Origin: [Phialemoniopsis] sp. UDSM-2020
Lineage: Eukaryota > Ascomycota > Sordariomycetes > Thyridiales > Thyridiaceae
Reading direction: 5' to 3'
Assembly (NCBI GenBank): GCA_018873225.1
Contig: JAEILZ010000003.1
Span: 5,208,001 to 5,272,000, forward strand
DNA: 64,000 bases
Position 1 is the stretch's first letter, and every line of letters starts with the position of its first letter. A program made the translations under genes and the position numbers. Under the pieces are notes generated by a model. That model ran no database searches and was not told where the DNA came from. It saw only the letters and a list, made by a program, of their open reading frames with translations. Below, piece by piece: positions 43,809 to 54,372 of this stretch.

Positions 43809-44819
43809 ATGCCAGCTTCTTTGACACGTCTACAGCGCACGATAGGCGCCCTTATTGGGGTCCACGCAGGTGACTCCCTCGGCGCGTCGGTCGAATTTCA
43901 ACCCTGGGACTCGATCCGCAAGCAGTATCCCACTGGTCTACGCGACATCATCGGCGGCGGACCCTTTGGCTGGACCCCCGGTCATGCCACCGACGACACA
44001 GACCTCACACGTGCCGTCCTACTTGCCTATCTAGACATCCACCGCCGCGGGTCTGGAGGTAATGATGGCGATGTCTGCCGGCAAGCAGCCAAGCACATGC
44101 TCGAGTGGCTAGACGGACAGTGGCCGGATCGCATGCCCGGCTCCAAACCCGTCGACATCGGGACGGCCACGTACATCGGGCTGGAAAAGTTCAGGACGTC
44201 GGGCGACCCTACCAAGGCTGGCGCCGGGCCGAACCAGGCGGGCAATGGGTCCTTGATGCGGTGCATCCCGACGGCACTATTTCAGAACGACCGAGAGAAG
44301 ATGATATCCGAGTCCAAGATCATCTCTGCAGTCACACACAACGATGAGCGCTGCACCATCGCCTGCGCAGCGTACAACGCCATCGTCAGCGCTCTCGTAC
44401 AAGGCCAATCGCCGGAGGAAGCTGTAGAAGCCGGTTCCGACGTCGCTAAGGATCTCGAGAAGGAGTCTCCTCGACCTGTCGTTCTAGGCGCGATAAGAAA
44501 GGGTACGCGCATGTCGATCAGAGAACTGGCCGAGAGGGGTCCTGGCGAAGACCTGCCGGGGCGGGGCTCGGGTTACGTCCTCGAGTCCTTGTCCATTGCC
44601 ATAGCAGCAGTCCTAGACCCGAGGAGCCTGGTGGATGTGCTTGTTGATGTGGTGAGGATCGGGAAGGACACGGACACGAACGCGGCGATCGCCGGCGGGC
44701 TGCTGGGAGCGCGGGACGGGGTCGATGCGCTGCCCAAAGACTGGGCGGATAAGTTGCAGTTCCGGGACGAGTTTGTAGCCGCGGCCACGGAGTTGTTGGG
44801 CGCGGAGACGACAACATAG
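43809..44819 (+). CDS. ADP-ribosylglycohydrolase (DraG/ARH family)
   Basis: Single-exon, 336 aa, a normal length for the family. The Mg-binding motifs are all present: GVHAGDSLGAS (G21-D22), TDDTD at 61-65, and D287-T-D-T-N291 followed by AAIAGGLLGA. These position two metal ions that remove ADP-ribose from proteins or cleave related ADP-ribose linkages. No signal peptide is seen, so it should act in the cytosol or nucleus. The start is the first ATG in frame (43809); 25 more codons are open upstream but start with TTG. Partner ADP-ribosyltransferases are not seen in this window. The true substrate (arginine, serine or O-acetyl-ADP-ribose) cannot be told from the motifs alone. Confidence 0.93.
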   Translation: MPASLTRLQRTIGALIGVHAGDSLGASVEFQPWDSIRKQYPTGLRDIIGGGPFGWTPGHATDDTDLTRAVLLAYLDIHRRGSGGNDGDVCRQAAKHMLEWLDGQWPDRMPGSKPVDIGTATYIGLEKFRTSGDPTKAGAGPNQAGNGSLMRCIPTALFQNDREKMISESKIISAVTHNDERCTIACAAYNAIVSALVQGQSPEEAVEAGSDVAKDLEKESPRPVVLGAIRKGTRMSIRELAERGPGEDLPGRGSGYVLESLSIAIAAVLDPRSLVDVLVDVVRIGKDTDTNAAIAGGLLGARDGVDALPKDWADKLQFRDEFVAAATELLGAETTT

Positions 44820-45619
44820 ATCAGGACACTGCGCGAGAGTTGTTTTCGACAGGCGTGTAGACTAGAACTCCCCCAGCACAGTGTCATGTATTGCCAGGAG
44901 TAGCATCTGGAAAAGAAAGAAAGCATCGCAAAATGTTGAATGTTGAAACTATAATTAGCCTTCGAGAAGTCTAATCCAGCCCTGTGATGCGCATCGCCCA
45001 TCGGCTTCACCCGTGAGGCCTCATGCAAGGGTCTGCGGAGGCCGCCAAGAGCAGGAATTTGACTCAAGCCCACGTTCCACGATCTTGTCCCGCCCAGTCG
45101 ATAGCATGGCACGCATGGCTCAGAAAAAGTAGGGGTCTTCTTCAAGCTGAAGGTTGCCAAGACCAAACTAACGACCACCGTTGGCAGCGCGTGGCGCATC
45201 GCAGCCAATCTGGCGCCTGCAAATAGACGAAACTATTGCCAACGCGGGCTAGTGAGCAATACCGTCAACACCAGACGGGCCAGCGCCATGCCCCAAAGGG
45301 AGGCCCACGGGGCTGAAAGGAAAGAGGGAGCTGGACCGGCCTGGCGGGGAATGGCACGAAAAGGCGTGGTTTGAAAAGTATAATTACCCTCCTGTGCGAC
45401 TGTTTGTGCTTCCCGTCCCGAATGGCAGCTTGGCATTGCCCAGAACATTGAACTTCTTTCTCTTCGACGTCCATCCAGGTCGATATACCCTCGTCGCGAC
45501 AGTCAGAGCTCCTCGCCAAGCGGATCGCAGCTCCTAGAACCAGACAAACATACCTTTTACGCGAAACAGCGACGATTTCACCGATTGCGACCAACTGCGC
45601 CTTTTTACCCCTGAGAAAA
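44820..45619. other. Intergenic (800 bp)
   Basis: 3' flank of the ADP-ribosylglycohydrolase and promoter of the small Cys-tail gene. No supported coding region or repeat. Confidence 0.6.
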
Positions 45620-45913
45620 ATGCCGAGTACGCAAGCACCCAAGTCGGAGCCGCCCATGCAGGCGGCGCAACCCTCCAAGGAGGGCCGGAGTATCGTCACA
45701 GAGCAGCCGGTGAGTTTGTCGCAATACCTCTAGCTTTGGTACGCTTGTGCTGTACGCGACTGGATGCTGACCAGCGTTGTGCCCAATTGACAGAAGTCGG
45801 AGCCCCAACCTTCAACGGACGGCGAGGAGGCCATGGGTCTGCGCGGTGGCTACATGAACCTCGGCTGCTCCTGCTGCCATGGCGCACTTTCCTTCCACAA
45901 GGGCTGCTGCTGA
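45620..45913 (+). CDS. 69-aa protein with a cysteine-rich C-terminal tail
   Basis: Two short exons (45620-45709 and 45794-45913) joined by an 84-nt GTGAGT..CAG intron in phase 0. The N-terminal 45 residues are hydrophilic, with two KSEP/QPS elements either side of the splice junction. The end reads GLRGGYMNLGCSCCHG, then a short segment and HKGCC before the stop: five cysteines in the last 16 residues. There is no signal peptide. Cysteine clusters at the very C-terminus are often S-acylated or metal-binding; this is inference. The layout (unstructured head, Gly-Tyr joint, Cys tail) recalls small Cys-tail membrane-associated proteins, but I cannot name the family. Coding is supported by consensus splice sites, frame closure and an upstream C/T-rich leader. 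Confidence 0.72.
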
Positions 45914-47137
45914 TTGATTCGTGAATTTGGGGTCGGGAAGGAGGAGACGATTCAATTTGGAAGGACCAATGCTGCATGCGCATAGCCGGGAAGTCTTTCG
46001 CACGATCACATTGTTTGCTTCTCATAAGCCACAGCCTGTTTTGCGACAGGATGCACATCAGGAGAACTTGAACCTTTTTCGTTAGCCGCAGTCTGGAGTA
46101 TCGGCGCTCAATACACGAAGTTATGACTGACAGGACACCGATTATGCTGTACGCTCTGGGATGCATTCGTCGTGCTTGACAAGATGCCTTTCAATCGCTG
46201 CGCCCAGTCGAACTCAAGACATGGCATTCTGTGTAGATCATCAAAGAAGAAGTCGCTTACGGCCGGCATCGGAATTCATCCTTGCAGGAGCCCACCCCGG
46301 CTGGTCCACGGATCTAGGATTGCGCCCCGTCTCTCGGCCGGTAAAGTTCACTCCCGCGCACTCACTGTGCAAAACGCCTGTGTAAAATGCGGCTCTTTGT
46401 ACGGAGTACGACATAGACCCTCACTCTGCACAACACAAGCAACGTGTCGCGTGAAGCAAACTCCCACAAGAACACAGAACACAGAGCTAGTTACTCTAGT
46501 GCAACCCCGGAAGGCGGTCTGCATGTTGAGCCTCGTCTCCGCATTGTACAAAGTAGCGGCCAATGTAAGTTGCAGCGTCAAAGTAGGATGCATGTACTTG
46601 CCAGGTCGCTGATTCATCGACACATCTCCACACCCAAAACGGATGCGAGGCCGCCGCGGGGAAGCAGGGATGGCGCACGCATCGCCCAGCATCCGATGCT
46701 AGCCAGTATGCCATGCACAAAAAAGCCGAACATCACAAAGTACAGACCGTATGGTGTCAGAGTGTGCAGAGTACAATGACCACACGAGATGGCGAGCTCG
46801 GATCTCCCGCCGCTTCTGTTTGGGGTCCACGGCGGTCCTTTCTCCCCTGCCATGGATGGAGGCGCAAGAAAAGTGTTCGGCTCAGTGTTCCCGGTTCATA
46901 TCCCACAAGCATTTTGACGCCATTAGTGGAGCAGACTATCCTGACATCGCGCGACCAAGCACTCTTTCCCTTTTCCAGTTGGGCACCCATTGTTGACCCA
47001 CGCGAGCCACGGCAATTAAAAATCAAAGAGTGGACAAGGGGAGTGACGATTTCCAAAAACTTGTGACCCCCTCTTTGCTTCCTTTCCTCTCTCGTGTCTC
47101 ATGCTCGCCAAGTCGTCCCCCGCGCCCGCCCAAAGCC
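45914..47137. other. Intergenic (1.2 kb)
   Basis: No supported gene. Several TACGGAGTA-like and ACTTTG-like motifs recur (for example near 46401 and 46550), common in fungal promoters. The last 100 bases are C/T-rich leader of the MFS gene. Confidence 0.55.
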
Positions 47138-49163
47138 ATGGCAGACGAAGAGAAGAGAGCCGCCGCTGACCAGAGCGGCGCTGCGGCCAATCCTGCCGCG
47201 GGCCATACCGACTCGGAAAAGACCCCGCCGACAACGGCCGCCTCGACGCTAGCCGACGATCTTCGGCGCGAGCAGAAGAAGGAAGAAGAGGAAGTCCACG
47301 ACGCCGGAGCAGACACGAGCGATGATGAAGGGGACGAGGACGAAGAAGATCTGGACCCAAATGCCGACATTGACCGCGAGGATATCGAGGTCGCCGTGCC
47401 AGGTTATTCTCTTGACCGACAATTGTCAAAGGTGCGGATTCTTCCCCATGTCAAAACCACCGTAGCCGACGGTCAATGTTTACATTCCCACTCCGATGAC
47501 GCAAAACACCTATGTTGCTGCAACGAATTGCACGTACTGATCCAACGGCAATAGGCACACGATGTCGAGAGTCTGCGACGTATCGAGTCGCGCAGCAGCA
47601 ACCGCAGTCGAGTATCGCGCATCCTGAGCAGAGTCAGCACGAGGCGGTCAAAGAAGGGTGGTATCCGCATCGAACCCATCCCTGTCACGAATCTCGACGA
47701 AGGAATCGTCGGCTGGGATGCCCAGGATGACCCCGAAATGCCCCTCAACTTCCCCAAGTGGAAAAAGTGGCTTCTTGTGACGATGCTGGCAGCTATCACG
47801 CTGCTGACACCGTTCGCTTCCTCGATCCTGTCGCCCGGCATCGCCGCCCTCGGGCGCGAGTTCGGCAACGACAACACCATCGTCGGCACTATGACTGTCA
47901 GTATCTACCTGTTGGGATACGTGGTGGGTCCCCTCATCCTGGCGCCGCTGTCGGAGATCTACGGCCGCAAGATCGTGCTCTGCGGCGCCAACATCTGCTT
48001 TTGCGTCTGGCAGATTGGATGTGCGCTGGCGCCCAACATCGCCGCGCTCATCGTCTTCCGGTTCTTTGCTGGTCTCGGTGGAGCTGGGTGCATGACGTTG
48101 GGTGCTGGTATCGTAGGCGACCTGTTCCGCCCTCAGGAGCGTGGATTTGCTATGGGCATGTGGACGCTGGGCCCCATCATTGGTGAGCCCTGCCCTGAAT
48201 GGCGATAGCAGAATGTGATTGTACTGACCTTTTCGCTATGTAGGTCCGACCATTGGCCCATTGATTGGAGGATACTTGACCGAGTCGAGGTTGGGCTGGA
48301 GATGGGATTTTTGGATCGTGCTCATCATCGCCGTTCCCATCACCGTTGCTATAGAGATCTTCGGCTCAGAAACCAGCCATCGGCTGCTCATCCACCGCAA
48401 GGTACAGCGCATGAGAAAGGAGCTCAACCGAGACGACCTCCGCAGCTGCTACCAAACCCGCGCCGAGACCCAGAACGCGACCCAGATCCTCCTCAACGGC
48501 TTAACCCGGCCACTCAAGATGCTGTTCCTCTCGCCGATCGTGCTCTTGCTGTCCCTCTATATCGCCTTCACGTACGGCGTTCTCTATCTCCTATTCACGA
48601 CCATCCCGACAGTATTCATGCAACAGTATGGGTTCAGCGTCGGCAGCACTGGGCTGGTCTATCTATCTCTCGGAGTAGCCAACCTGATCGGCTGGGTCGT
48701 CATGACTGTTTACTCCGACAAATCCGTCGTGCGACAGGCGCGCGAAAACGACGGCAAGTTTGAGCCCGAGATGCGCCTTCCGCTCAGCCTGTACTTTGGC
48801 TTCTTCATGCCCATCACCTTCTTCTGGTACGGCTGGTGCGCCTACTACAAGACGCATTGGATGCTGGCCATCGTCGCGCTCGCTCCCTACGGCCTGGGCT
48901 GCCTGGGCGTCTTTATGGCGGTCGCCACCTACCTCGTCGACTCGTACCCAATGTACGCCGCGTCAGCCTTTGCGGCAAACATGGTCTGCCGTAGTCTTGT
49001 CGGCGCCTTGCTTCCGCTCGCCGGACCGCCCATGTATAAGACCCTGGGTCTGGGATGGGGCAACAGCCTGCTTGGCTTCATTTGCATCGCCATGGTGCCC
49101 ATGCCTCTGTTCTTCTACAAGTTTGGTGCGAGACTGCGGAAGATGCAGAAGTTTGAGCTTTGA
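47138..49163 (+). CDS. MFS transporter, DHA1 (12-helix) type
   Basis: Three exons (47138-47431, 47555-48182, 48244-49163) give 613 aa. The first about 100 residues are hydrophilic and strongly acidic (DTSDDEGDEDEEDLDPNAD) and lead into a basic Ser/Arg segment (SRSSNRSRVSRILSRVSTRR). The core is typical: GWDAQDDPEMPLNFPKWKKW before helix 1, LSEIYGRKIVLCGANI for motif A, FFAGLGGAGCMTLGAGIVGD, and GPTIGPLIGGYLTE for motif C. Twelve helices follow the DHA1 plan, with a long central loop (KVQRMRKELNRDDLRSC). Members export drugs, polyamines or metabolites across the plasma membrane by proton antiport. The first intron, 123 nt, is the longest accepted in this window. Substrate is unknown. Confidence 0.92.
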
Positions 49164-50099
49164 GGAACTGGTTGGATGCGACGCATTCATGTTCGTCCTC
49201 TATACTCGATCTAAAGTGATTCTTCCAAGTTACGGCTCAGGCCTTGACCAAATTATATCGGTACTCAGTCATTGTATCCGACAACGATTAGCAAAGGGCA
49301 TACCAGGACTATGACTCATCGAATAGCCACACTTGAGACCTATAGATTAGGTCGCTGACATTACGGTTGTCCACTTGCGATCTCAACTCTAGGAAGATGA
49401 CCTTCCGAACTACCTAAACGCCATCGACGCAGCGAGACCATGACTACTCACAGCGGACCGTCAGACAGAGCTATAAACACGGAGGTCTCGAGCTTGTCTC
49501 AAGAGACTATCACACGTTGAACAACAACGTAAACAGGGCGCTCGGAAGCCCTCCAATACCCATCACAATTGTAACTCAGCGAATATGAACATTACAAGTT
49601 CACAATAATACTATTTTTGTCTTTTCAGATTCGAAGTGAGTCTAGCAGGACCCGGTGAATGTGGTGCAGCGAAGCGATGCTTGGCAGAAACGTAAAGGGT
49701 GTGAGCAACCTCGAGAGACAAAGAGCAGAGTCTGCAAGCGACGTCAGCGACCAACCAATAGTAGCCTTCTTCACACCAGCCAGTGTGTGTGCACTTTGAC
49801 GTATGCTGCTTACTGCGTCACATTTGCGCGAGGCGCTCGCTCCAAGGGCTGGCGATATTTGCTTGTTGAGTGGCTGCCTCCGGTTGAGAAATCCCCGCAT
49901 TTCCTGCTCCAAATATAAGTAATCTGCCAGAAAGTGTTGGCTAAATTTCACCACACTCTTCTCTGCCTCCTACACCACACCATCAACGTCATATCGACCA
50001 TGTGAAACCACGCAGAGAAAATCCCGCTCTCTGATCGAGCAAACGAAACTTTTTCAAAGCGCTTAGCTTTGCAACAGAAGAAGACGATCTCGCCGCGCC
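49164..50099. other. Intergenic (936 bp)
   Basis: 3' flank of the MFS gene and promoter of the ThuA gene. Mixed composition, no repeat or supported frame. Confidence 0.6.
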
Positions 50100-50882
50100 A
50101 TGGACGACGACGTCTACGCCAGAGACATGGACGGTGGCGCGTCGACCGAGCCGACCTATCCGGCCGCCGTCCGCGTCCTCGTCCTGAGCAAGACGGCCGG
50201 CTACCGCCACGAGTCCATCTCGGCCGGCATCGCCGCCCTGCAGCGCCTCGGCTCCACCTCGTCCATCCCCATCGTCGCCTACGCCACCGAGGACTCCGGC
50301 GCCCTGCTCCGGATCTCCCCGCAGTTCTACCACGTCGTCGTCCTGCTGCAGACCTCGGGCGACTTTATGTCCGCGGCCGAGCTCGCGGCTCTGCAGGCGT
50401 ACACGCGCGCCGGGGGAGGCGTCGTGGGGATCCACTGCGCGGCCTCGGGCATGCCGCCCGGCAGCAAGGTCGACGCGGAGGGCTGGTACGGGCGTCTGCT
50501 CGGCGCCGCGTTCTCGAACCACCCGGAGCCGCAGTGGGGGATCGTGCGCGTCGAGGATCCGGACCACCCTATCTTGGCGAGAGGCAAGGGTCTGGCCGGC
50601 ATGGAAGAGGTGCAGGGGCGCCTGCAGTGGAAGTGGTTCGACGAGTGGTACAACTTCCACGCGAACCCGCGCGACAACGGCGTGCATGTCCTGCTCACGG
50701 CCGACGCCTCGTCGTTCGCGGGCGGGACGATGGGCGAGGACCACCCGCTGGCGTGGTGTCGCGAGTTTGAGGGGACGCGGTCGTTCTACACGGCCCTGGG
50801 CCACTTTGACGACGCATACACGGACGAGACTTTTATGGCGCACGTTCTCAACGGTATACTCTGGGCCGCAAGGAGGATTTAA
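50100..50882 (+). CDS. ThuA-like domain protein
   Basis: Single-exon, 260 aa. From residue 23 to the end the protein is one ThuA domain: VRVLVLSKTAGYRHESISAG (strand 1 and the KTxGYRHESI signature), HVVVLLQTSGDFMSAAE, GGGVVGIHCAASG, and a histidine-rich segment in the last third (FSNHPEPQWGIVRVEDPDHP, DEWYNFHANPRDNG, MGEDHPLAWCREFEGTRSF). ThuA domains are glutamine-amidotransferase-like folds without the catalytic Cys triad; in bacteria they occur with trehalose or sugar use. Biochemical role in fungi is unknown. No signal peptide is present, so it is probably cytosolic. The region is GC-rich (over 60%) with long antisense shadow frames. Confidence 0.92.
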   Translation: MDDDVYARDMDGGASTEPTYPAAVRVLVLSKTAGYRHESISAGIAALQRLGSTSSIPIVAYATEDSGALLRISPQFYHVVVLLQTSGDFMSAAELAALQAYTRAGGGVVGIHCAASGMPPGSKVDAEGWYGRLLGAAFSNHPEPQWGIVRVEDPDHPILARGKGLAGMEEVQGRLQWKWFDEWYNFHANPRDNGVHVLLTADASSFAGGTMGEDHPLAWCREFEGTRSFYTALGHFDDAYTDETFMAHVLNGILWAARRI

Positions 50883-51183
50883 AAGACGGAGTACGGTTAG
50901 CGAGGGATATCAGCTAGGCGCAAACTGTGGTATATGACTTTTTGACGATTGCAGGACAAGCTAGGTTTCAACGATGCAATTTTTCGGATTTATGCTATGA
51001 ATATGGAATGTGGAAGCGCATGTGAACGTCCAGAATATATACAATGAAGAAAGATGAGCTGGAGAAGAGCATCTCTTGCCCAATTGTGTATGCTGACTCG
51101 CCTGCTGCTTCTCCCACCCCGGGTTGACTTGTACTTTACAGGCAGGCCACCAGGCCATCAACCAGGGAGTGTATACCCACGAC
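50883..51183. other. Short intergenic between convergent genes
   Basis: 301 bases of 3' flank of the ThuA gene (+) and the cellobiohydrolase gene (-). Nothing else seen. Confidence 0.6.
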
Positions 51184-52854
51184 TTAGAAGGCAGGGTTGG
51201 CGTTGGTCAGCAGCTGCTCAAAGTAGGCCTGGAACCAGGTGCCGGCCTCGGGGGCAGGCTGCAGCGCGTCGCTCAGGCCGCAGTGGTAGTCGTACCGCGC
51301 GGCGCTCGTGTCCGAAGTCCCGTCGCACTCGCCGCCGGGCTTGATCCACACAAAGGCATCCTCGACATCGAGCCCCGTGTTGGCCGTGGGCCGCGTGCCG
51401 AACCCGGTGCCCTTGACGTTGCACCAGTGGCCCCATTCCTGCTGGCCCGTAGGCTGCTTGCCGCTGCGGCCCGTATCGGTGATGAAGTGCGCGTCGAAGC
51501 CCGCGTTCTTCAGCAGGGGCGCCATGGCCTGCACGTAGTGGATCTCGTCGTAGTTCTTGTTGCCCTGCGTGTACGAAGGGGCAGAGGTCAGGTTCCACCC
51601 GTTGTAGTTGGCGACGTTGGTGGCGAGCCCGCGCACGGCGGCGGGCTTGCCGGCCTTGACGTAGACGTCGGCGAACATCTGCGCCGCGGGGCCCAGGTTG
51701 GCCTCCCAGCCGAGCCATCCGGCGTGCCCGGCGTCGAGGTACATGGCGACGTTGGGCAGGTTGAGCGTGCGCAGGGCGTAGTCTGTGAGGTCGAGGTAGG
51801 CCGACTTGGCGTTTTGGCATTTCTGGACGTTGAGGTTGGTGATGAGGTTGGCGAGGCTGTCGGGCTCGACGACGAGCAGGATGCGCACGTCCGCGTACTC
51901 CTTGACGACGTCGCGGATCGAGTTGATGTAGTCCTTGTACTTGTCGGCGCCGCCGTCGGCGAGCGAGAGCTCGCCGTTGGAGGCCGCCGCGGAGCAGTCG
52001 CGCTCGGGCAGGTCGTAGACGACGAACTGGCCGGCGTACGGCGGGCTGGCGCCGGCCTTGTTGGCGGCGCGGATGTCCTTGAGGGTATCGACCATCAGGG
52101 GCACTTTGGCGCGGGTGTCACTTGTTGTCTTGCTGTTAGCATGATGTCGCTCAGGTTGGGAATGAGAGGGGAGGTAGAAGAACATACAGCCATTGGAAAC
52201 TGGGCACCTTGGCGACGGCAGCGGCCTTGGTGGCCATGGGCCCGCTCAGAGAGGGCATGGCGAGGCTGCTGACCTCGGAGGCGTAGTAGTTGTTGGCCCA
52301 CAGCTGGACGCCCTGGAAGGGGTTGCCAGAGTAGCCGACGGAGCCGCCGCCGTTGCCAGGAGGAGTAGTGGTGGTGCTGCCACCGTTGCCTGGGTTGGTG
52401 GTGGTCGGCTGAGTGGGCTTTGTGGTGGAGGGCGCTGTGCTAGTTGCCGGAGGAGGGTTGCTCGACACCTTCATCCACTCGTTAGTAAGTCATCGATCGA
52501 GGGCTAGGAGTGAAGCGTACCTGCTGGCCAGCGAGGCACTGGGAATACCAGTCGTTCTGCTTGACGCAGGTGCTATAGTCCTGTCAGACCCATGGCTAGT
52601 ATAGAGAAGATACTCTTGCACTTACCTGCCAGACTGGCAGCAAGTCGGGCCGTTGTAGCCGTTGCCACCGCATTGAGACCTAGTACATATTCACGTGTTA
52701 GTCGGCTACATAGTGTACGTGTGAAGGCCACCCTGTGCCAAGTGTAAGAATATCATGCATACCATTGAGAACCGCAGTTCTGTCGCTCCTCGAGAGGAGC
52801 AGCAAGGACGACACTGCTGAGAGCAGCGGCGAGAAGGAGTTTTCTGGCGGCCAT
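51184..52854 (-). CDS. Cellobiohydrolase, GH6 with N-terminal CBM1
   Basis: Five exons (52854-52763, 52679-52626, 52572-52521, 52468-52188, 52120-51184) give 471 aa. Residues 1-18 or so are a signal peptide (KLLLAAALSSVVLAAP). Residues 27-62 form a CBM1 cellulose-binding module (QCGGNGYNGPTCC, then CVKQNDWYSQC) spread over three exons. A Pro/Thr/Gly-rich linker follows to about 105. The GH6 catalytic domain carries YDLPERDC with Asp201 and LLVVEPDSLAN with Asp247; these align with D175 and D221 of Trichoderma reesei Cel6A (constant offset of 26). The enzyme releases cellobiose from the non-reducing end of cellulose with inversion and is secreted. A TATAAAAG box lies about 93 bases upstream. 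Introns are 52-83 nt; exon 3 has a decoy acceptor 8 nt earlier that breaks the CBM1. Confidence 0.95.
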
Positions 52855-54372
52855 TGTGCAAGGGATGTTGGACCTCGAGGGAGTGACTGATGTTGGTGTG
52901 AGTGAGGATCTCGAGATAGAACAATGCGACAAGAAGAGGATGGAAGCTTTTATATCATAGCGACACTCTTCCTAAAAGGGTATCGGACGGCGTTGAATAG
53001 TAGTCTTCGGATGTGCGGGACTGATACCCTTGGCTCTGGCCGGTGACAGAGAGCTGCTCGATACGCATCTATCGGACCAAGAGACGCTTCTCCGCGTCGG
53101 CCAACTACTCATCTTGTCTCATGGCTGGGAGTCATCCAAGCTTGTGGCACCTTGGAAAGCACTAGCTCAGGAATGGAGGGGAGTAATCCCGTTGTGGGCG
53201 AAGAAACATGGCTTGAGCGCGTGTTTTGGCTTGTGATGGTGGAAACGGCCGACAAATCCGACTGGCTGTCAACATTGTGCAAGCCCGACATATGTGGCCC
53301 GGACCACGATGTCTACGGAGATTCTCGAGGTCGAATGGGCTAGCCAAGGAATCGAGGACGCAGCTTGCCGAAGTTGGCCACTGCTCGCAAGGCCAGACCT
53401 GATCGTGGCCGGCGCTGCAACCACGGATTGCAGAGCTTGTGTGCGCGCGATGTAACGCGAGGTGGGCGGTCGAGGTGGTGCAGCTGATGTTTTAATCTCG
53501 GAGGCCATGTTCCTGGATCTCCCTGAAAGGAACAGCTCCAATGCCGGGCGCCTCATGTGGGGTTTGCCCATGGGGGTCAGAGAGGGTCAACGCGCGCGCG
53601 CCGAGGACCAGGGGCATGATGAGGGGTTCACAATTGATGTCTGTGGGCATGACTGACGGAATCTACGTCTTTCTATTCCGCGAGATGGTTACATTCCCAA
53701 AAGAGCTATCAACCCTGAGGTCCTTGCCTAGTAGTGGCCTGGTTTTAGACGAAGTCTATGGATTGACACCTCTTCCAAGATGCAGGTCGAAACAGGGTTT
53801 GTGACTGTCGGTAAGCATACTGCAAGTCATCTCCTGGGTTCTTGAAAGATGTCACAGCGAAGATGTTCCAACGTGGTCACGAATTGGAGAAATCTGTTGG
53901 AGAAAGTGAAACCCCCATTGCCAATTAATTTGAAGAACCAAATATAGATCCACCAACGCTGCATCTCAGAGCACGGTGACGATCGAACGGTACCGAGAAC
54001 CAGGCATCGATTAATTAAGCCACACTGTCCTTTCATTTAAACCATGCGCCTAGACCAGGAGATCCGGGTTACGAGGCGATGGGTCAGCAAAGCTTGGGCT
54101 CACATGTTATCGCAACATTGTCTTTGCAAGATCCGAAAGGCCGTCATGTCATTGCGCCATCCCCTTGGCCTTCCGTCATCCCATCTGCTGGCTCGACTTC
54201 CGTGAAGCTTGTCTTGGCATTCTCGGAGACTGCCCCGAGGATCTCAAGGAAAGACGGGCCAGACTGCGAGATCATGCATGTCTTCTAGCTAGTGTTCTTG
54301 GTGACAAGCTGAGTTCGGAGCAGCAAGCCTCTGCCAACCACAACCTTGTCTAGTCCATGGCGGTAATTACTT
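52855..54372. other. Intergenic (1.5 kb)
   Basis: Cellobiohydrolase promoter and the 3' flank of the short-chain dehydrogenase. Short frames at 53030-53800 have no codon bias or domain and are not accepted. Confidence 0.55.
52947..52954 (-). promoter_or_regulatory. TATA box of the cellobiohydrolase gene
   Basis: On the minus strand the sequence is TATAAAAG, 93-100 bases before the start codon. A perfect TATA consensus is usual for strongly inducible cellulase genes. No convincing Xyr1/XlnR or CRE1 site pair was identified by eye. Confidence 0.65.

Noticed and set aside
51124..52272. 382-codon plus-strand frame opposite the cellobiohydrolase
   Set aside because: Long only because the minus-strand gene is GC-rich; the minus strand carries complete GH6 and CBM1 motifs.
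53030..53804. Series of small frames in the cellobiohydrolase promoter
   Set aside because: Short, no codon bias, mutually overlapping on both strands, no homology by eye.
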